Assembly (NCBI GenBank): GCA_949282305.1
Contig: CASDPB010000039.1
Span: forward strand, 62,001 to 126,000
Length of the DNA stretch: 64,000 nucleotides
Direction of reading: 5' to 3'
DNA from: an uncultured Lentisphaeria bacterium
GTDB lineage: Bacteria > Verrucomicrobiota > Lentisphaeria > Victivallales > UBA1829
Under the pieces are notes generated by a model. It was not told the origin of the DNA and made no database searches. It saw nothing but the letters and a program-made list of their open reading frames with translations. This document shows positions 8,631-16,596 of the stretch, in pieces (the first letter of the stretch is position 1; each line of letters opens with the position of its first letter). Position numbers and translations under genes: made by a program.

Positions 8631-8659
8631 ACAATAGCATGGATTATTTCTGAATTCAA
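8631..8659 (-). promoter_or_regulatory. Promoter for the cupin-phosphatase unit
   Basis: On the minus strand TTGAAT (8654-8659) and an extended -10, TGC-TATTGT (-10 at 8631-8636), are separated by 17 bases. The transcript would start about 20 bases before the cupin ATG. Confidence 0.55.
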
Positions 8660-8671
8660 TACGAACTTTTT

Positions 8672-8701
8672 TTGATTTTTGTTAAAAAGGTGGAATATTA
8701 G
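8672..8701 (+). promoter_or_regulatory. Possible promoter for murC-ispD
   Basis: TTGATT (8672-8677) and TATTAG (8696-8701) are 18 bases apart, in the divergent gap between the cupin gene and the fusion gene. The leader would be about 90 bases. Confidence 0.4.
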
Positions 8702-8796
8702 TATGCGGCAGCTTTGCAGGTTCCTCCGGCCGTGACAGACGCAAGAGTGATTCGAGTCTGTTCTCCTGAAGACCGGGGGCTGTGGAAGGATATGGG

Positions 8797-10818
8797 ATGC
8801 AACTGATTATGACAAACGGTATGGTTATGATGGAGCTTTCAGAATACAAGTCGGATGGTTTTCTTCATTTCATCGGATGCGGCGGCGCGGGAACGCGCCC
8901 TCTGATGAAGATTTTTCATGAACTCGGCTTCCGGGTTTCCGGTTCGGACATGGCGGAGTCGGAGTCGCTGGAGCGTCTCCGCGGAATCGGGATTCCGGTT
9001 TTCGCGGGACATGACGCCAGGCATCTGCCGACTTCGGACGGAGCAAAACTGCTGCTGATTTACAGTTCGGCGGTTACGGAAGCAAATCCGGAGCTTGCGG
9101 AGGCACGCAGGATTGGAGCATGGTGCATCCGGCGCGGAGAGGCGCTCGGGCTTTTGACGCGGATGTTTCCTTATGTGATCGCAGTCAGCGGTTCTCACGG
9201 CAAGACCAGTGTCTCGGCGATGATTGCGCATATTCTGAAAGAAGCGGGGCTGGAACCGGGATACCTGATCGGTGCGGATATTGTTTCGTGGAGTGACAGC
9301 GGCAGTGCCGGCGCCGGCAGGATTTTTGTCTGCGAGGCGGACGAAAGCGACGGCACACATACCGCAATCCGTTCTTCTGTGGCTGTCGTGACCAATGTGG
9401 AGGATGACCATTCATGGAACTTTGCATCGCCGGAAGTCCTGATGGAAAATTTCCGGAAATTTGCGTTTCAGGGAGAAAAACTGATTTATGCCGATGGGCG
9501 GAATTCCTTCCGGTTGTTCCATGACCACCCGGATGCGGTGAAGATACCGCAGGGGGCGTTGCTCGATGATCCGCGATTTGCCTCTTTCGGTTATTACCGC
9601 AGGATCAACGCAGTGACCGCTCTTGAGGCTGTCACATGCAATGGGGTTCTGGACCGTGAGACTGCCCTGGAAGCGCTGTCTTCCTTCCCCGGAGTGGAGC
9701 GGCGGATGTGTTTGCGTGCCGCAGGGGAAAAACACCTGCTGGTTGAGGATTACGCGCACCATCCGACGGAACTTGCCGCTTCTCTGAAAACAATGCGTGA
9801 ACTGTATCCCGGCAGGAGACTTGTTGTCGTGTTCCAGCCTCATCGTTATGCGCGCCTGAAGCAGTATTTTCATGAATTTGCCAGTGAACTGTCGGAGGCG
9901 GATGAGGTGTTCATTACGCCGGTCTTCGCCGCATGGACGCAGTCCGGCACTCCCGGTTCATCGGATCTTGCACGGGCAGTCGGCAGCCATGCCCATTTCC
10001 TGGAAGGTTCCTGGGAAGACATGGCGGGTCAGGTCTTCCAGGCGTTGAAGGAAAATGATCTTGCAGCTGTAATCGGCGCCGGGGACATCAAGGAGATGAT
10101 CGGTCCTCTGCGCAGACAAATCATTCGGATTTCCGATCTCGGGCTCGTCATCGCGGCAGGCGGTTCTTCCACCCGCTTCGGACGCGGAAATAAACTTTTC
10201 TGCAAATTGAACGGAATGCCGGTATTCGTGCACTGTCTCCGGCGTCTGCTTCCGCTGGTCCGCTCCGGATATGCGGTCATGTCCGTGCCGGAGGAGTTGA
10301 AGGATGAGTTTGCAGGACAGCTTTCCGAATATTTTCCTGAAGCGCTTCCGCATATCAGGCTGGCAGTCGGAGGGAAAACACGGACGGAGTCGGTAAGGAA
10401 TGCACTTGCTGCCCTGCCGGTGGATGTCGGGGTCGTGGCGGTTCACGATGCGGCGCGTCCGCTTGTCTCCGCCGATGCTCTGATTGAATGTGTCAGAGAG
10501 TGCCGTAAATATGGCGGAGCGGTTTCAGCGCGGCGGTCTTCGGATACGGTCAAAGAGACGGATGAGCATGGATTTGTCGTGAGAACGGTTCCGAGGGAAG
10601 GATTATGGACCGTGCAGACTCCGCAGGTTTTTCAGCTTAAGCTGCTTCGCAGCGCGTATGAAGAGGCGGAAAAACAGGGGGGATTGTTTACCGATGACGC
10701 GTCACTGGTTGAAAACTTCACCCCGGCAAAGGTCAAACTGGTGGAAAATCGGGCCCCGAATATCAAGATTACCTATCCGGAGGATCTTCTGTTCGCGGAA
10801 GCCTGCCTGAAGGAATAG
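8797..10818 (+). CDS. murC-ispD: Fusion: UDP-N-acetylmuramate-L-alanine ligase + MEP cytidylyltransferase
   Basis: One uninterrupted 673-residue protein joins two enzymes. Residues about 20-445 are MurC, which adds L-alanine to UDP-MurNAc: FIGCGGAGT at the start, the ATP loop GSHGKTS at 132-138, the NVEDDH segment and the C-terminal EDYAHHPTE. From about 447 it is IspD, which makes CDP-methylerythritol in the MEP isoprenoid pathway: LVIAAGGSSTRFG, KLFCKLNGMP, VHDAARPL and WTVQTPQVF. The MurC central domain looks shorter than usual between YADGRNSFRLF and NAVTALEA. ATG 8797 has AAGGA six bases upstream; a GTG at 8782 is the alternative. It is transcribed away from the cupin gene and converges on trkH. 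Confidence 0.93.
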   Translation: MQLIMTNGMVMMELSEYKSDGFLHFIGCGGAGTRPLMKIFHELGFRVSGSDMAESESLERLRGIGIPVFAGHDARHLPTSDGAKLLLIYSSAVTEANPELAEARRIGAWCIRRGEALGLLTRMFPYVIAVSGSHGKTSVSAMIAHILKEAGLEPGYLIGADIVSWSDSGSAGAGRIFVCEADESDGTHTAIRSSVAVVTNVEDDHSWNFASPEVLMENFRKFAFQGEKLIYADGRNSFRLFHDHPDAVKIPQGALLDDPRFASFGYYRRINAVTALEAVTCNGVLDRETALEALSSFPGVERRMCLRAAGEKHLLVEDYAHHPTELAASLKTMRELYPGRRLVVVFQPHRYARLKQYFHEFASELSEADEVFITPVFAAWTQSGTPGSSDLARAVGSHAHFLEGSWEDMAGQVFQALKENDLAAVIGAGDIKEMIGPLRRQIIRISDLGLVIAAGGSSTRFGRGNKLFCKLNGMPVFVHCLRRLLPLVRSGYAVMSVPEELKDEFAGQLSEYFPEALPHIRLAVGGKTRTESVRNALAALPVDVGVVAVHDAARPLVSADALIECVRECRKYGGAVSARRSSDTVKETDEHGFVVRTVPREGLWTVQTPQVFQLKLLRSAYEEAEKQGGLFTDDASLVENFTPAKVKLVENRAPNIKITYPEDLLFAEACLKE

Positions 10819-10830
10819 GCTCCGGCAGAA

Positions 10831-12363
10831 TCATTTTTTCCAGAAGGACGGCAGGAAGATAATCAGGACGGTGTAAAGTTCCAGACGCCCGATCAGCATT
10901 TCCAGCGCACACAACAGCTTTGCGGCAGGAGTCATCCATGAGAATGTGTTTACCGGGGAAATCTGTCCGAATCCCGGGCCGACGTTGCTGATGCAGGTTG
11001 CCGAGGTGGAAATTGCGGTAATCATATCCATTTCACAGACCATCGGAAGGAGTGTTGCGAAAAGAAACACGGTGAGGACGTAAATGGCGAGGAATCCGAA
11101 TGCCTTATTCAAGACCGGCGTCTCCATACGTTTTCCGTCAAGCCGTATATCCTGCATGGAACGGGGGAAAATGCAGCGCCGGAGCTCTGAAAAGCTGAAT
11201 TTCAGGAACAGCAGCAGTCTGACGCATTTCATGCCGCCGGCTGTGGAACCGCCGCAGGCTCCCATGAAAATCAGACCCAAAAGGAGCATGCCGCATGCGC
11301 CGGGCCAGACGGTGTAATCGGCAGTGCTGAAACCTGTTGTCGTGGAAAGCGCCACGACCTGAAATGCCGCCGCACGGAGCGAAAGCCAGGGCGACATGTG
11401 GTACTTTTCCCCGCTCATCGGATCCGTGACATTGGAAAAAAGAAGCGTAACCGTGATGATAAGAGTTACCGCGGCAAGAACGTAGATGAAAAAACGGTAT
11501 TCTTCGGAAAGATATTGTCTCAGCGGAAGTCCTTTCAAGGCACGGTAATGAAGAATGAAGTTGCAGCCGGAAAGGAACATGAAAATCGTGATTACGACTT
11601 GAATGTAGGAGCTGTCATAGTAGGCAATGCTGCTGTTTTTCGTGGAGAATCCGCCGGTGGCGATTGTGCTGAAAGAGTGGCAGACGGAATCAAACAAAGG
11701 CATTCCGCCGCCCCAGAGGAGAAGCGTCTCCATCAGCGTCAGAACGAAATATACCATGAAGAGAATTTTGGCAGTGCTCGCGATTCTCGGTGTCACCTGG
11801 TCATCATGCGTTTTCACGCCGGGGACTTCTGCATTGAAGAGAGACTGTCCGCCGACTCCCAGTATCGGGAGGATCGCAAGGGAAAGGACGACGATTCCCA
11901 TACCGCCGATCCAGTGAGTCAGCGCGCGCCAGAAGAGAATGCCGCAGGAAAGACTTTCCACGCCATCGGGCAGCGTGGAGCCGTCCCTCAGCTTCAGAGT
12001 GCTGTCAATTAAGGTGGCTCCGGTGGTGGTGAAACCGGAAACCGTTTCAAAGAACGCATCATAGGCATGCAGACCTGTAATTGCAATAAAAGGGAGCGCG
12101 CCGAAGATGGATGCGATGAACCATCCTCCGGCTACCGTTGCAAAGCCTTCGCGAATCCCCATCTGGATACTTCTGGAGCGCGGGCGCAGAAGAAAAGCCC
12201 CGATGATTCCGCAAGAGGAAGTGAAGACTGCACAGCAAAGCATGAGAAGGATTTCGTGAAGCTCATCCCTCATGAGCAGGGCGACACCAGCGCAGGAAGC
12301 GATGGCAACCCCTTCCATCACAATCAGTACAGAGATAAGATAGCCGACGATTTTCAGGTTCAT
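10831..12363 (-). CDS. trkH: TrkH-type potassium uptake channel subunit
   Basis: Membrane component of a Trk/Ktr potassium uptake system. The 510-residue protein has many hydrophobic segments and the repeated pore-loop pattern of the family, for example TVSGFTTTGAT, HSFSTIATGGFST, LSTTTGFSTADY and SATCISNVGPGFG, each with the selectivity-filter glycine. It follows trkA on the same strand with only five bases between them, so the pair is an operon with the HPr-like gene in front. Transport direction and ion preference are inferred from the family. Confidence 0.95.
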   Translation of the reverse strand: MNLKIVGYLISVLIVMEGVAIASCAGVALLMRDELHEILLMLCCAVFTSSCGIIGAFLLRPRSRSIQMGIREGFATVAGGWFIASIFGALPFIAITGLHAYDAFFETVSGFTTTGATLIDSTLKLRDGSTLPDGVESLSCGILFWRALTHWIGGMGIVVLSLAILPILGVGGQSLFNAEVPGVKTHDDQVTPRIASTAKILFMVYFVLTLMETLLLWGGGMPLFDSVCHSFSTIATGGFSTKNSSIAYYDSSYIQVVITIFMFLSGCNFILHYRALKGLPLRQYLSEEYRFFIYVLAAVTLIITVTLLFSNVTDPMSGEKYHMSPWLSLRAAAFQVVALSTTTGFSTADYTVWPGACGMLLLGLIFMGACGGSTAGGMKCVRLLLFLKFSFSELRRCIFPRSMQDIRLDGKRMETPVLNKAFGFLAIYVLTVFLFATLLPMVCEMDMITAISTSATCISNVGPGFGQISPVNTFSWMTPAAKLLCALEMLIGRLELYTVLIIFLPSFWKK

Positions 12364-12368
12364 GATCT

Positions 12369-13733
12369 TTACTTTTCCGGGAAAAGCGGTTCAAGTTCTT
12401 TTTCGACTTCCGGTGTCACGATTGCCACAACGATGTCTCCCGGCTGGAGAACGGTGCCGCCGGAAGGAGCGATGATCGTATCTTTACGGAAAGCCAGGGC
12501 AAACAGTGTGGAGGAAGGCAGTTTGCATGTTGCAAGCTCTTTTCCGCAAAGCGGCGATGAAGCGGAGACGCGGAATTCGGTAAGCCGTGCGTGAAACATC
12601 TGAAGAAAGGCGTCGATTCGCATTGTTCCGCTTTCCAGCATGCGCAGAATGGAGTTGACCGCAGTCAAGGTGGTGCTGAACCCGCAGTCAATCATGTCCA
12701 TGGTGGGAACGATGCGGATGTATTCGGGTTTTGAAGTTACAGTCACGGTTTTCCGCGCCCCCATCCGTTTTGCCATGATGCAGCTCAGGATATTGTCTTC
12801 GTCGTCCAGTGCCGTGCTGACGAATCCTTCGCAGTCACGGATTCCCGCTTCTTCCAGCACCTCCTCGTCGGTCGGGGAGCCGTTGATGACGAGTATTCCG
12901 GGAGGCAGAGTGTCAAGCAGTTTTTCCCCCATCTGCTGATTTTTCTCTATGAAACGGACGTCATAACCGGCGGAACAAAGCGCTGAGGCGAGAAGTTTTC
13001 CCGTTGTGGTTGCCCCCGCAATGACAACGCGGGAGTTTTTCACGGAAATCGTTTCTTCCGAGATCCAGGAAATGAAGTTGCTGACATCTTTATTGCTCCC
13101 GGCAACGTATACTTTGTCCCCCGGAACGAAAATCGTGTCTCCATGAGGAATTAGAAACTGTTTCTGGCGCACAATCGCCGCAAAACGAATCGAGCTCAGA
13201 AGCCCCGAATCGGTCGGAATATCCTTGACACGGGTTCCCGCAAGCAGAGAAGAGGGGGTGATGCGGAACACTTCCATGACTGCATCGGGGTTTGAGAAAC
13301 GGATTTTTTCCACAAGCAGACGATTGCGCAGGACACTCTGAATTTTACCGACGCATTCCTCGGAAGGCGAGACGCATTTCCAGATTCCGAACTTTTCAGG
13401 AGTGACTTCGTCATCCTCCGAGAAGCAGTCGGAGGAATTCAGGCGGCAGACTGTTTTCCGGACTCCCATTTTTGAGGCAAGCTGGCAGCAGAGAATATTT
13501 GCCGCTTCGTCGCCGCTGACTGCAAGCAGGGCGTCGGCTGTCTTGATTCCGGCATCTTTCAGTGTGTTGATGCTGATGCAGCTTCCTTCCACGACTTTGA
13601 TGTCCAGATTGTCGTTGATATGTTCCAGCATGCCCGCATCGGAGTCAATGATTGTCACCTCATGGGCGGCATTGCTGAGGGTTGAAGCGAGAAGCCTGCC
13701 GAGTTCACCGGCTCCGGCTATGATGATTCTCAT
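12369..13733 (-). CDS. trkA: TrkA-type cytoplasmic potassium channel regulator
   Basis: The NAD(H)-binding regulatory subunit that gates TrkH. The 454 residues form two RCK modules, each an N-domain plus C-domain. The first Rossmann loop is canonical (IIAGAGELGRLLA, near residue 3); the second, VVIAGATTTGKLLA near residue 230, has lost part of the glycine pattern. Two TrkA-C domains follow (about 135-215 and 370-450). It sits between the HPr-like gene (14 bases) and trkH (5 bases) on the same strand, and all three are probably driven from the promoter at 14112-14140. Confidence 0.95.
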   Translation of the reverse strand: MRIIIAGAGELGRLLASTLSNAAHEVTIIDSDAGMLEHINDNLDIKVVEGSCISINTLKDAGIKTADALLAVSGDEAANILCCQLASKMGVRKTVCRLNSSDCFSEDDEVTPEKFGIWKCVSPSEECVGKIQSVLRNRLLVEKIRFSNPDAVMEVFRITPSSLLAGTRVKDIPTDSGLLSSIRFAAIVRQKQFLIPHGDTIFVPGDKVYVAGSNKDVSNFISWISEETISVKNSRVVIAGATTTGKLLASALCSAGYDVRFIEKNQQMGEKLLDTLPPGILVINGSPTDEEVLEEAGIRDCEGFVSTALDDEDNILSCIMAKRMGARKTVTVTSKPEYIRIVPTMDMIDCGFSTTLTAVNSILRMLESGTMRIDAFLQMFHARLTEFRVSASSPLCGKELATCKLPSSTLFALAFRKDTIIAPSGGTVLQPGDIVVAIVTPEVEKELEPLFPEK

Positions 13734-13747
13734 TGAAATCCTCCTTC

Positions 13748-14020
13748 TCAGGAATGGAAGTCGTAGACGTGTTCAAAAAGTTCCGCCACTTTCTCTCCGG
13801 CCTCCTGTTCTTTCGGCCCTGTGACTTTGAGCGTTACATGATCTTTGAACTGGAGCCCGAGAGCGAGAAGATCAAGAATGCTCTGGAGATTTGAGGTTCC
13901 GCGATCTGATTCAACGCAGAACTCATGATCGGGGTAAAGTTCGACGGCTCCCATGATCATGCTGGAGGGACGGCAATGAATGCCTGCCTTGTTCTGAATC
14001 TGAATTTTCTTCTCAAACAT
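13748..14020 (-). CDS. ptsH: HPr family phosphocarrier protein
   Basis: A 90-residue phosphocarrier of the PTS. The active histidine is H15 in KAGIHCRPSS, and S47 in SNLQSILDL occupies the position of the regulatory HPr-kinase serine. The frame is open further upstream, but the HPr fold begins at the ATG at 14020, and this gives the normal family length. Its neighbours are trkA and trkH on the same strand, not sugar permeases or Enzyme I. That context suggests a nitrogen-type or purely regulatory PTS role linked to potassium; this is inference. The promoter is at 14112-14140. Confidence 0.92.
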   Translation of the reverse strand: MFEKKIQIQNKAGIHCRPSSMIMGAVELYPDHEFCVESDRGTSNLQSILDLLALGLQFKDHVTLKVTGPKEQEAGEKVAELFEHVYDFHS

Positions 14021-14111
14021 AGGGTCTTTTCTCCGAATTGTTTTATTGCCAGTAATAGAGAATGCGCAGTAAAAATCAAATATTTTCAAGTCCTGAAAAT
14101 GAACGGTGCAT

Positions 14112-14140
14112 ACTATAGCATGCCGTTTCGCATTTGGCAA
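14112..14140 (-). promoter_or_regulatory. Promoter for the HPr-trkA-trkH operon
   Basis: On the minus strand TTGCCA (14135-14140) and TATAGT (14112-14117) are 17 bases apart, with an extended -10 TGC directly before TATAGT. The leader to the HPr start at 14020 is about 85 bases. Confidence 0.6.
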
Positions 14141-14220
14141 GCGGAAGAGAAAAGAATTATGAAAACAGAGAGGTTTTCACGGCTGCCGGAACCGGTTTGT
14201 TTCCGGCGGAATTCCCGTAT

Positions 14221-15780
14221 TCAGACGGAAAATCCGGTCCAGAAACGGTTGTCGCTCTGGATCAGGCGATCCGCTTCCTTCGGTCCCGCGCTCCCTGCGG
14301 GGTAGAAGGCAAGGGGGCAGGATTCGGGATGTTCTTTCCAATATTCAAGGACGGGCGTCAGCAGTCCCCATGCAAGTTCCACAGTGTCACTGCGGATGAA
14401 CAGCGTCTGATCGCCGAGCATGCAGTCAAGCAGAAGCCGCTCGTAGGCTTCCGGCATGCTTTCGCCTTTTTCCAGAATGCTGGCATATTTGAAATCCATG
14501 GTAAGGTCTCCCATGCAGAGTTTCGGGCCCGGTTTCTTGGCGAGAAAGCTCAGGGACAATCCTTCCTGCGGCTGGACAGTAAGCGTCAGGCGGTTCTGAA
14601 CAAGGTCTTCGGAATGCACCGGCAGGAAGATGGAATGCGGAATGTGCCTGAAGGTAATGACGATTTCGCTGCGTTTTGCGGCAAGCCGTTTTCCGCTTCT
14701 CAGATAAAAGGGAACGCCCTTCCAGCGCCAGTTGTCGATGAGCAGCTTTGCGGCAACATAAGTTTCGGTTTGCGATTCCGGCGCGACGCCGGGTTCGCTG
14801 CGGTAGGCGGCCATGCCGTTTCCCTCCGCATACTGCGCACGGACCAGCTGACTGTTCAGCGTTTCCAGACGGAACGGGCGGATGGATCGCAGAAGTTTTG
14901 CTTTTTCGTCGCGGACGCTGGAGGCTTCAAAGGAAGCGGGGATTTCCATGGCGACCAGTGAGAGCATTTCAAACATGTGGTTCTGGAACATGTCCCGCAG
15001 AAGCCCCGCGGTTTCAAAATATTTCGCCCTGTGCTCCACGCCGACGGTTTCCGCCACCGTAATCTGCACGGAGTCAATGTAATCCCGGTTCCAGACCGGT
15101 TCAAAAATCAGATTTGCAAACCGGAACATCAGGATGTTTTGAACCGTTTCCTTGCCGAGATAGTGGTCGATGCGGTAGATCTGGCGTTCATTCAGACACT
15201 TGCGCAGATTCCGGTCCAGTTCCTTCGCGCTTTCAAGATCGCGCCCGAATGGTTTTTCGATGACCACATGCCTCCACGGCATATTGGTTACGGGATCCTC
15301 CGCCAGCAGTCCCGCCCGGCAAAGATGATTGACCACCGTCAGGTAAACGGTCGGGGCGGTGGAGAGATAATAGATGCGGCAGGCGTTGTCATTGGCAAAG
15401 GAGTGTTCGATCTTTTTCAGCGCCGCATCAAGGCGTGTATAGGTATTGTCCTCTCCGTAATCGCCGGCATGATAAAAGAGTTTCTTCAGGAACGTTTCGA
15501 TCAGCTCCTGACGTTCCGGCGGGTTTTTCTCCGAAAGCAGCTTCCGTATTGTTTCCCGGTAGGCGTCCTGCTCCATGGGAGCGCGCCCGCACGCCACGAT
15601 CGCGGACTTCTCGTGAAACAGACCTCGCCTGTGCAGATTGAACAGCGATGGAATCAGTTTCCTGTTTGCAAGGTCGCCAAGCGCACCGAATATGACAACA
15701 GTATCGGGAATCGGGCTGACCTCCATGCAGAAGCCGCCCCGCCATCTGTATCGTCCGGAAAAATCCATTGCGGCATTCAC
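14221..15780 (-). CDS. zwf: Glucose-6-phosphate 1-dehydrogenase
   Basis: Oxidises glucose-6-phosphate to 6-phosphogluconolactone with NADP+, the entry to the oxidative pentose phosphate pathway. The 519 residues show the dinucleotide loop VIFGALGDLANRKL near the N-terminus and the active-site signature RIDHYLGKETVQN. The family's usual GASGDL reads GALGDL. Three in-frame ATGs lie before the conserved region (15780, 15768 and 15726) and none has a strong ribosome site, so the exact start is uncertain. The gene stands alone; no 6-phosphogluconate dehydrogenase or lactonase is next to it. Confidence 0.95.
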   Translation of the reverse strand: MNAAMDFSGRYRWRGGFCMEVSPIPDTVVIFGALGDLANRKLIPSLFNLHRRGLFHEKSAIVACGRAPMEQDAYRETIRKLLSEKNPPERQELIETFLKKLFYHAGDYGEDNTYTRLDAALKKIEHSFANDNACRIYYLSTAPTVYLTVVNHLCRAGLLAEDPVTNMPWRHVVIEKPFGRDLESAKELDRNLRKCLNERQIYRIDHYLGKETVQNILMFRFANLIFEPVWNRDYIDSVQITVAETVGVEHRAKYFETAGLLRDMFQNHMFEMLSLVAMEIPASFEASSVRDEKAKLLRSIRPFRLETLNSQLVRAQYAEGNGMAAYRSEPGVAPESQTETYVAAKLLIDNWRWKGVPFYLRSGKRLAAKRSEIVITFRHIPHSIFLPVHSEDLVQNRLTLTVQPQEGLSLSFLAKKPGPKLCMGDLTMDFKYASILEKGESMPEAYERLLLDCMLGDQTLFIRSDTVELAWGLLTPVLEYWKEHPESCPLAFYPAGSAGPKEADRLIQSDNRFWTGFSV

Positions 15781-15872
15781 CCGTTTTATAGTTGAGAGTT
15801 GAAAGCTGAGAGCTGACGGGTAATCAGGGAGGAAGAAAAAACATGGGACGTCTCTTTTTCCTCCCGCGGCAG

Positions 15873-16454
15873 TTATTCGTGTTTTCCGAGATAATCAGCC
15901 ACGCCTTCGGCTGTAGGTTTCATCCCCTCCTCGCCGAGATGCCAGTTGGCTGGGCAGACGTCACCGTATTTTTCAGTGAACTGGAGCGCATCCAGCGTGC
16001 GGAGCACTTCATCAACATTTCTTCCCAGCGGAAGGTCGTTGATTGTGGCATGGCGCACGATGCCGAGCTTGTCGATGATGAAAAGCCCGCGCAGGGCAAC
16101 GGAGTTGTCATAAAGCACTTCATAGTTGCGGGAAATCGATTTTGTAATATCCGCAACCATCGGGAACTGGACATTGCCGATGCCGCCTTTTTTCGGTTCT
16201 GTGGATTTCCAGGCGAAATGGGAATATTCCGAATCAATGGAGACGGAAATCACTTCGCAGTTTCTCTTTTTGAACTCATCGAGTTTTTTATTGAACGCAA
16301 TGATTTCCGACGGGCATACGAATGTGAAATCCATCGGATAGAAGAACAGCACAACATACTTGCCTCTGTACTCGGAAAGCGTGAGCGGCGCAATGCTGGA
16401 ATCAGGATAAACGGCATTTGCAGTGAAATCAGGTGCTTCTCTGGTAACTAACAT
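15873..16454 (-). CDS. 2-Cys peroxiredoxin (AhpC/TSA family)
   Basis: A thiol peroxidase that reduces hydrogen peroxide and organic peroxides. The 193-residue protein has the peroxidatic cysteine C47 in FTFVCPSE and the resolving cysteine C167 in GDVCPANW, so it is a typical 2-Cys (Prx1/AhpC) enzyme. The ATG follows a CAGGAGG sequence. No AhpF or thioredoxin reductase lies next to it, so the reductant is unknown. Its promoter (16515-16542) has an inverted repeat in the spacer, which suggests control by a DNA-binding repressor. Confidence 0.95.
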   Translation of the reverse strand: MLVTREAPDFTANAVYPDSSIAPLTLSEYRGKYVVLFFYPMDFTFVCPSEIIAFNKKLDEFKKRNCEVISVSIDSEYSHFAWKSTEPKKGGIGNVQFPMVADITKSISRNYEVLYDNSVALRGLFIIDKLGIVRHATINDLPLGRNVDEVLRTLDALQFTEKYGDVCPANWHLGEEGMKPTAEGVADYLGKHE

Positions 16455-16514
16455 TTCAGTCCTCCTGTAAGTTGAGTTGACAGCAAGAGGGATTAAACGA
16501 AATCCCCCGTCCTT

Positions 16515-16542
16515 AACTTAAAGCAGAAACTGCTTTTGTCAA
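16515..16542 (-). promoter_or_regulatory. Peroxiredoxin promoter with an inverted repeat in its spacer
   Basis: On the minus strand TTGACA (16537-16542) is followed after 16 bases by TAAGTT (16515-16520). A perfect 7-bp inverted repeat, AAAGCAG-AAA-CTGCTTT on the plus strand (16520-16536), fills the spacer exactly. A protein bound there would block RNA polymerase, so it is a candidate operator. Confidence 0.6.
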
Positions 16543-16596
16543 GTTTTTTTATTAAGAATTATTCTCAAAAAATGAAACGGGGGCAAGCCGCGACTG

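Noticed and set aside
15827-15865. Inverted repeat GGGAGGAA / TTCCTCCC after the peroxiredoxin gene considered as a terminator
   Set aside because: The stem has a 23-base loop and no T run in the direction of transcription; it is too weak to call.
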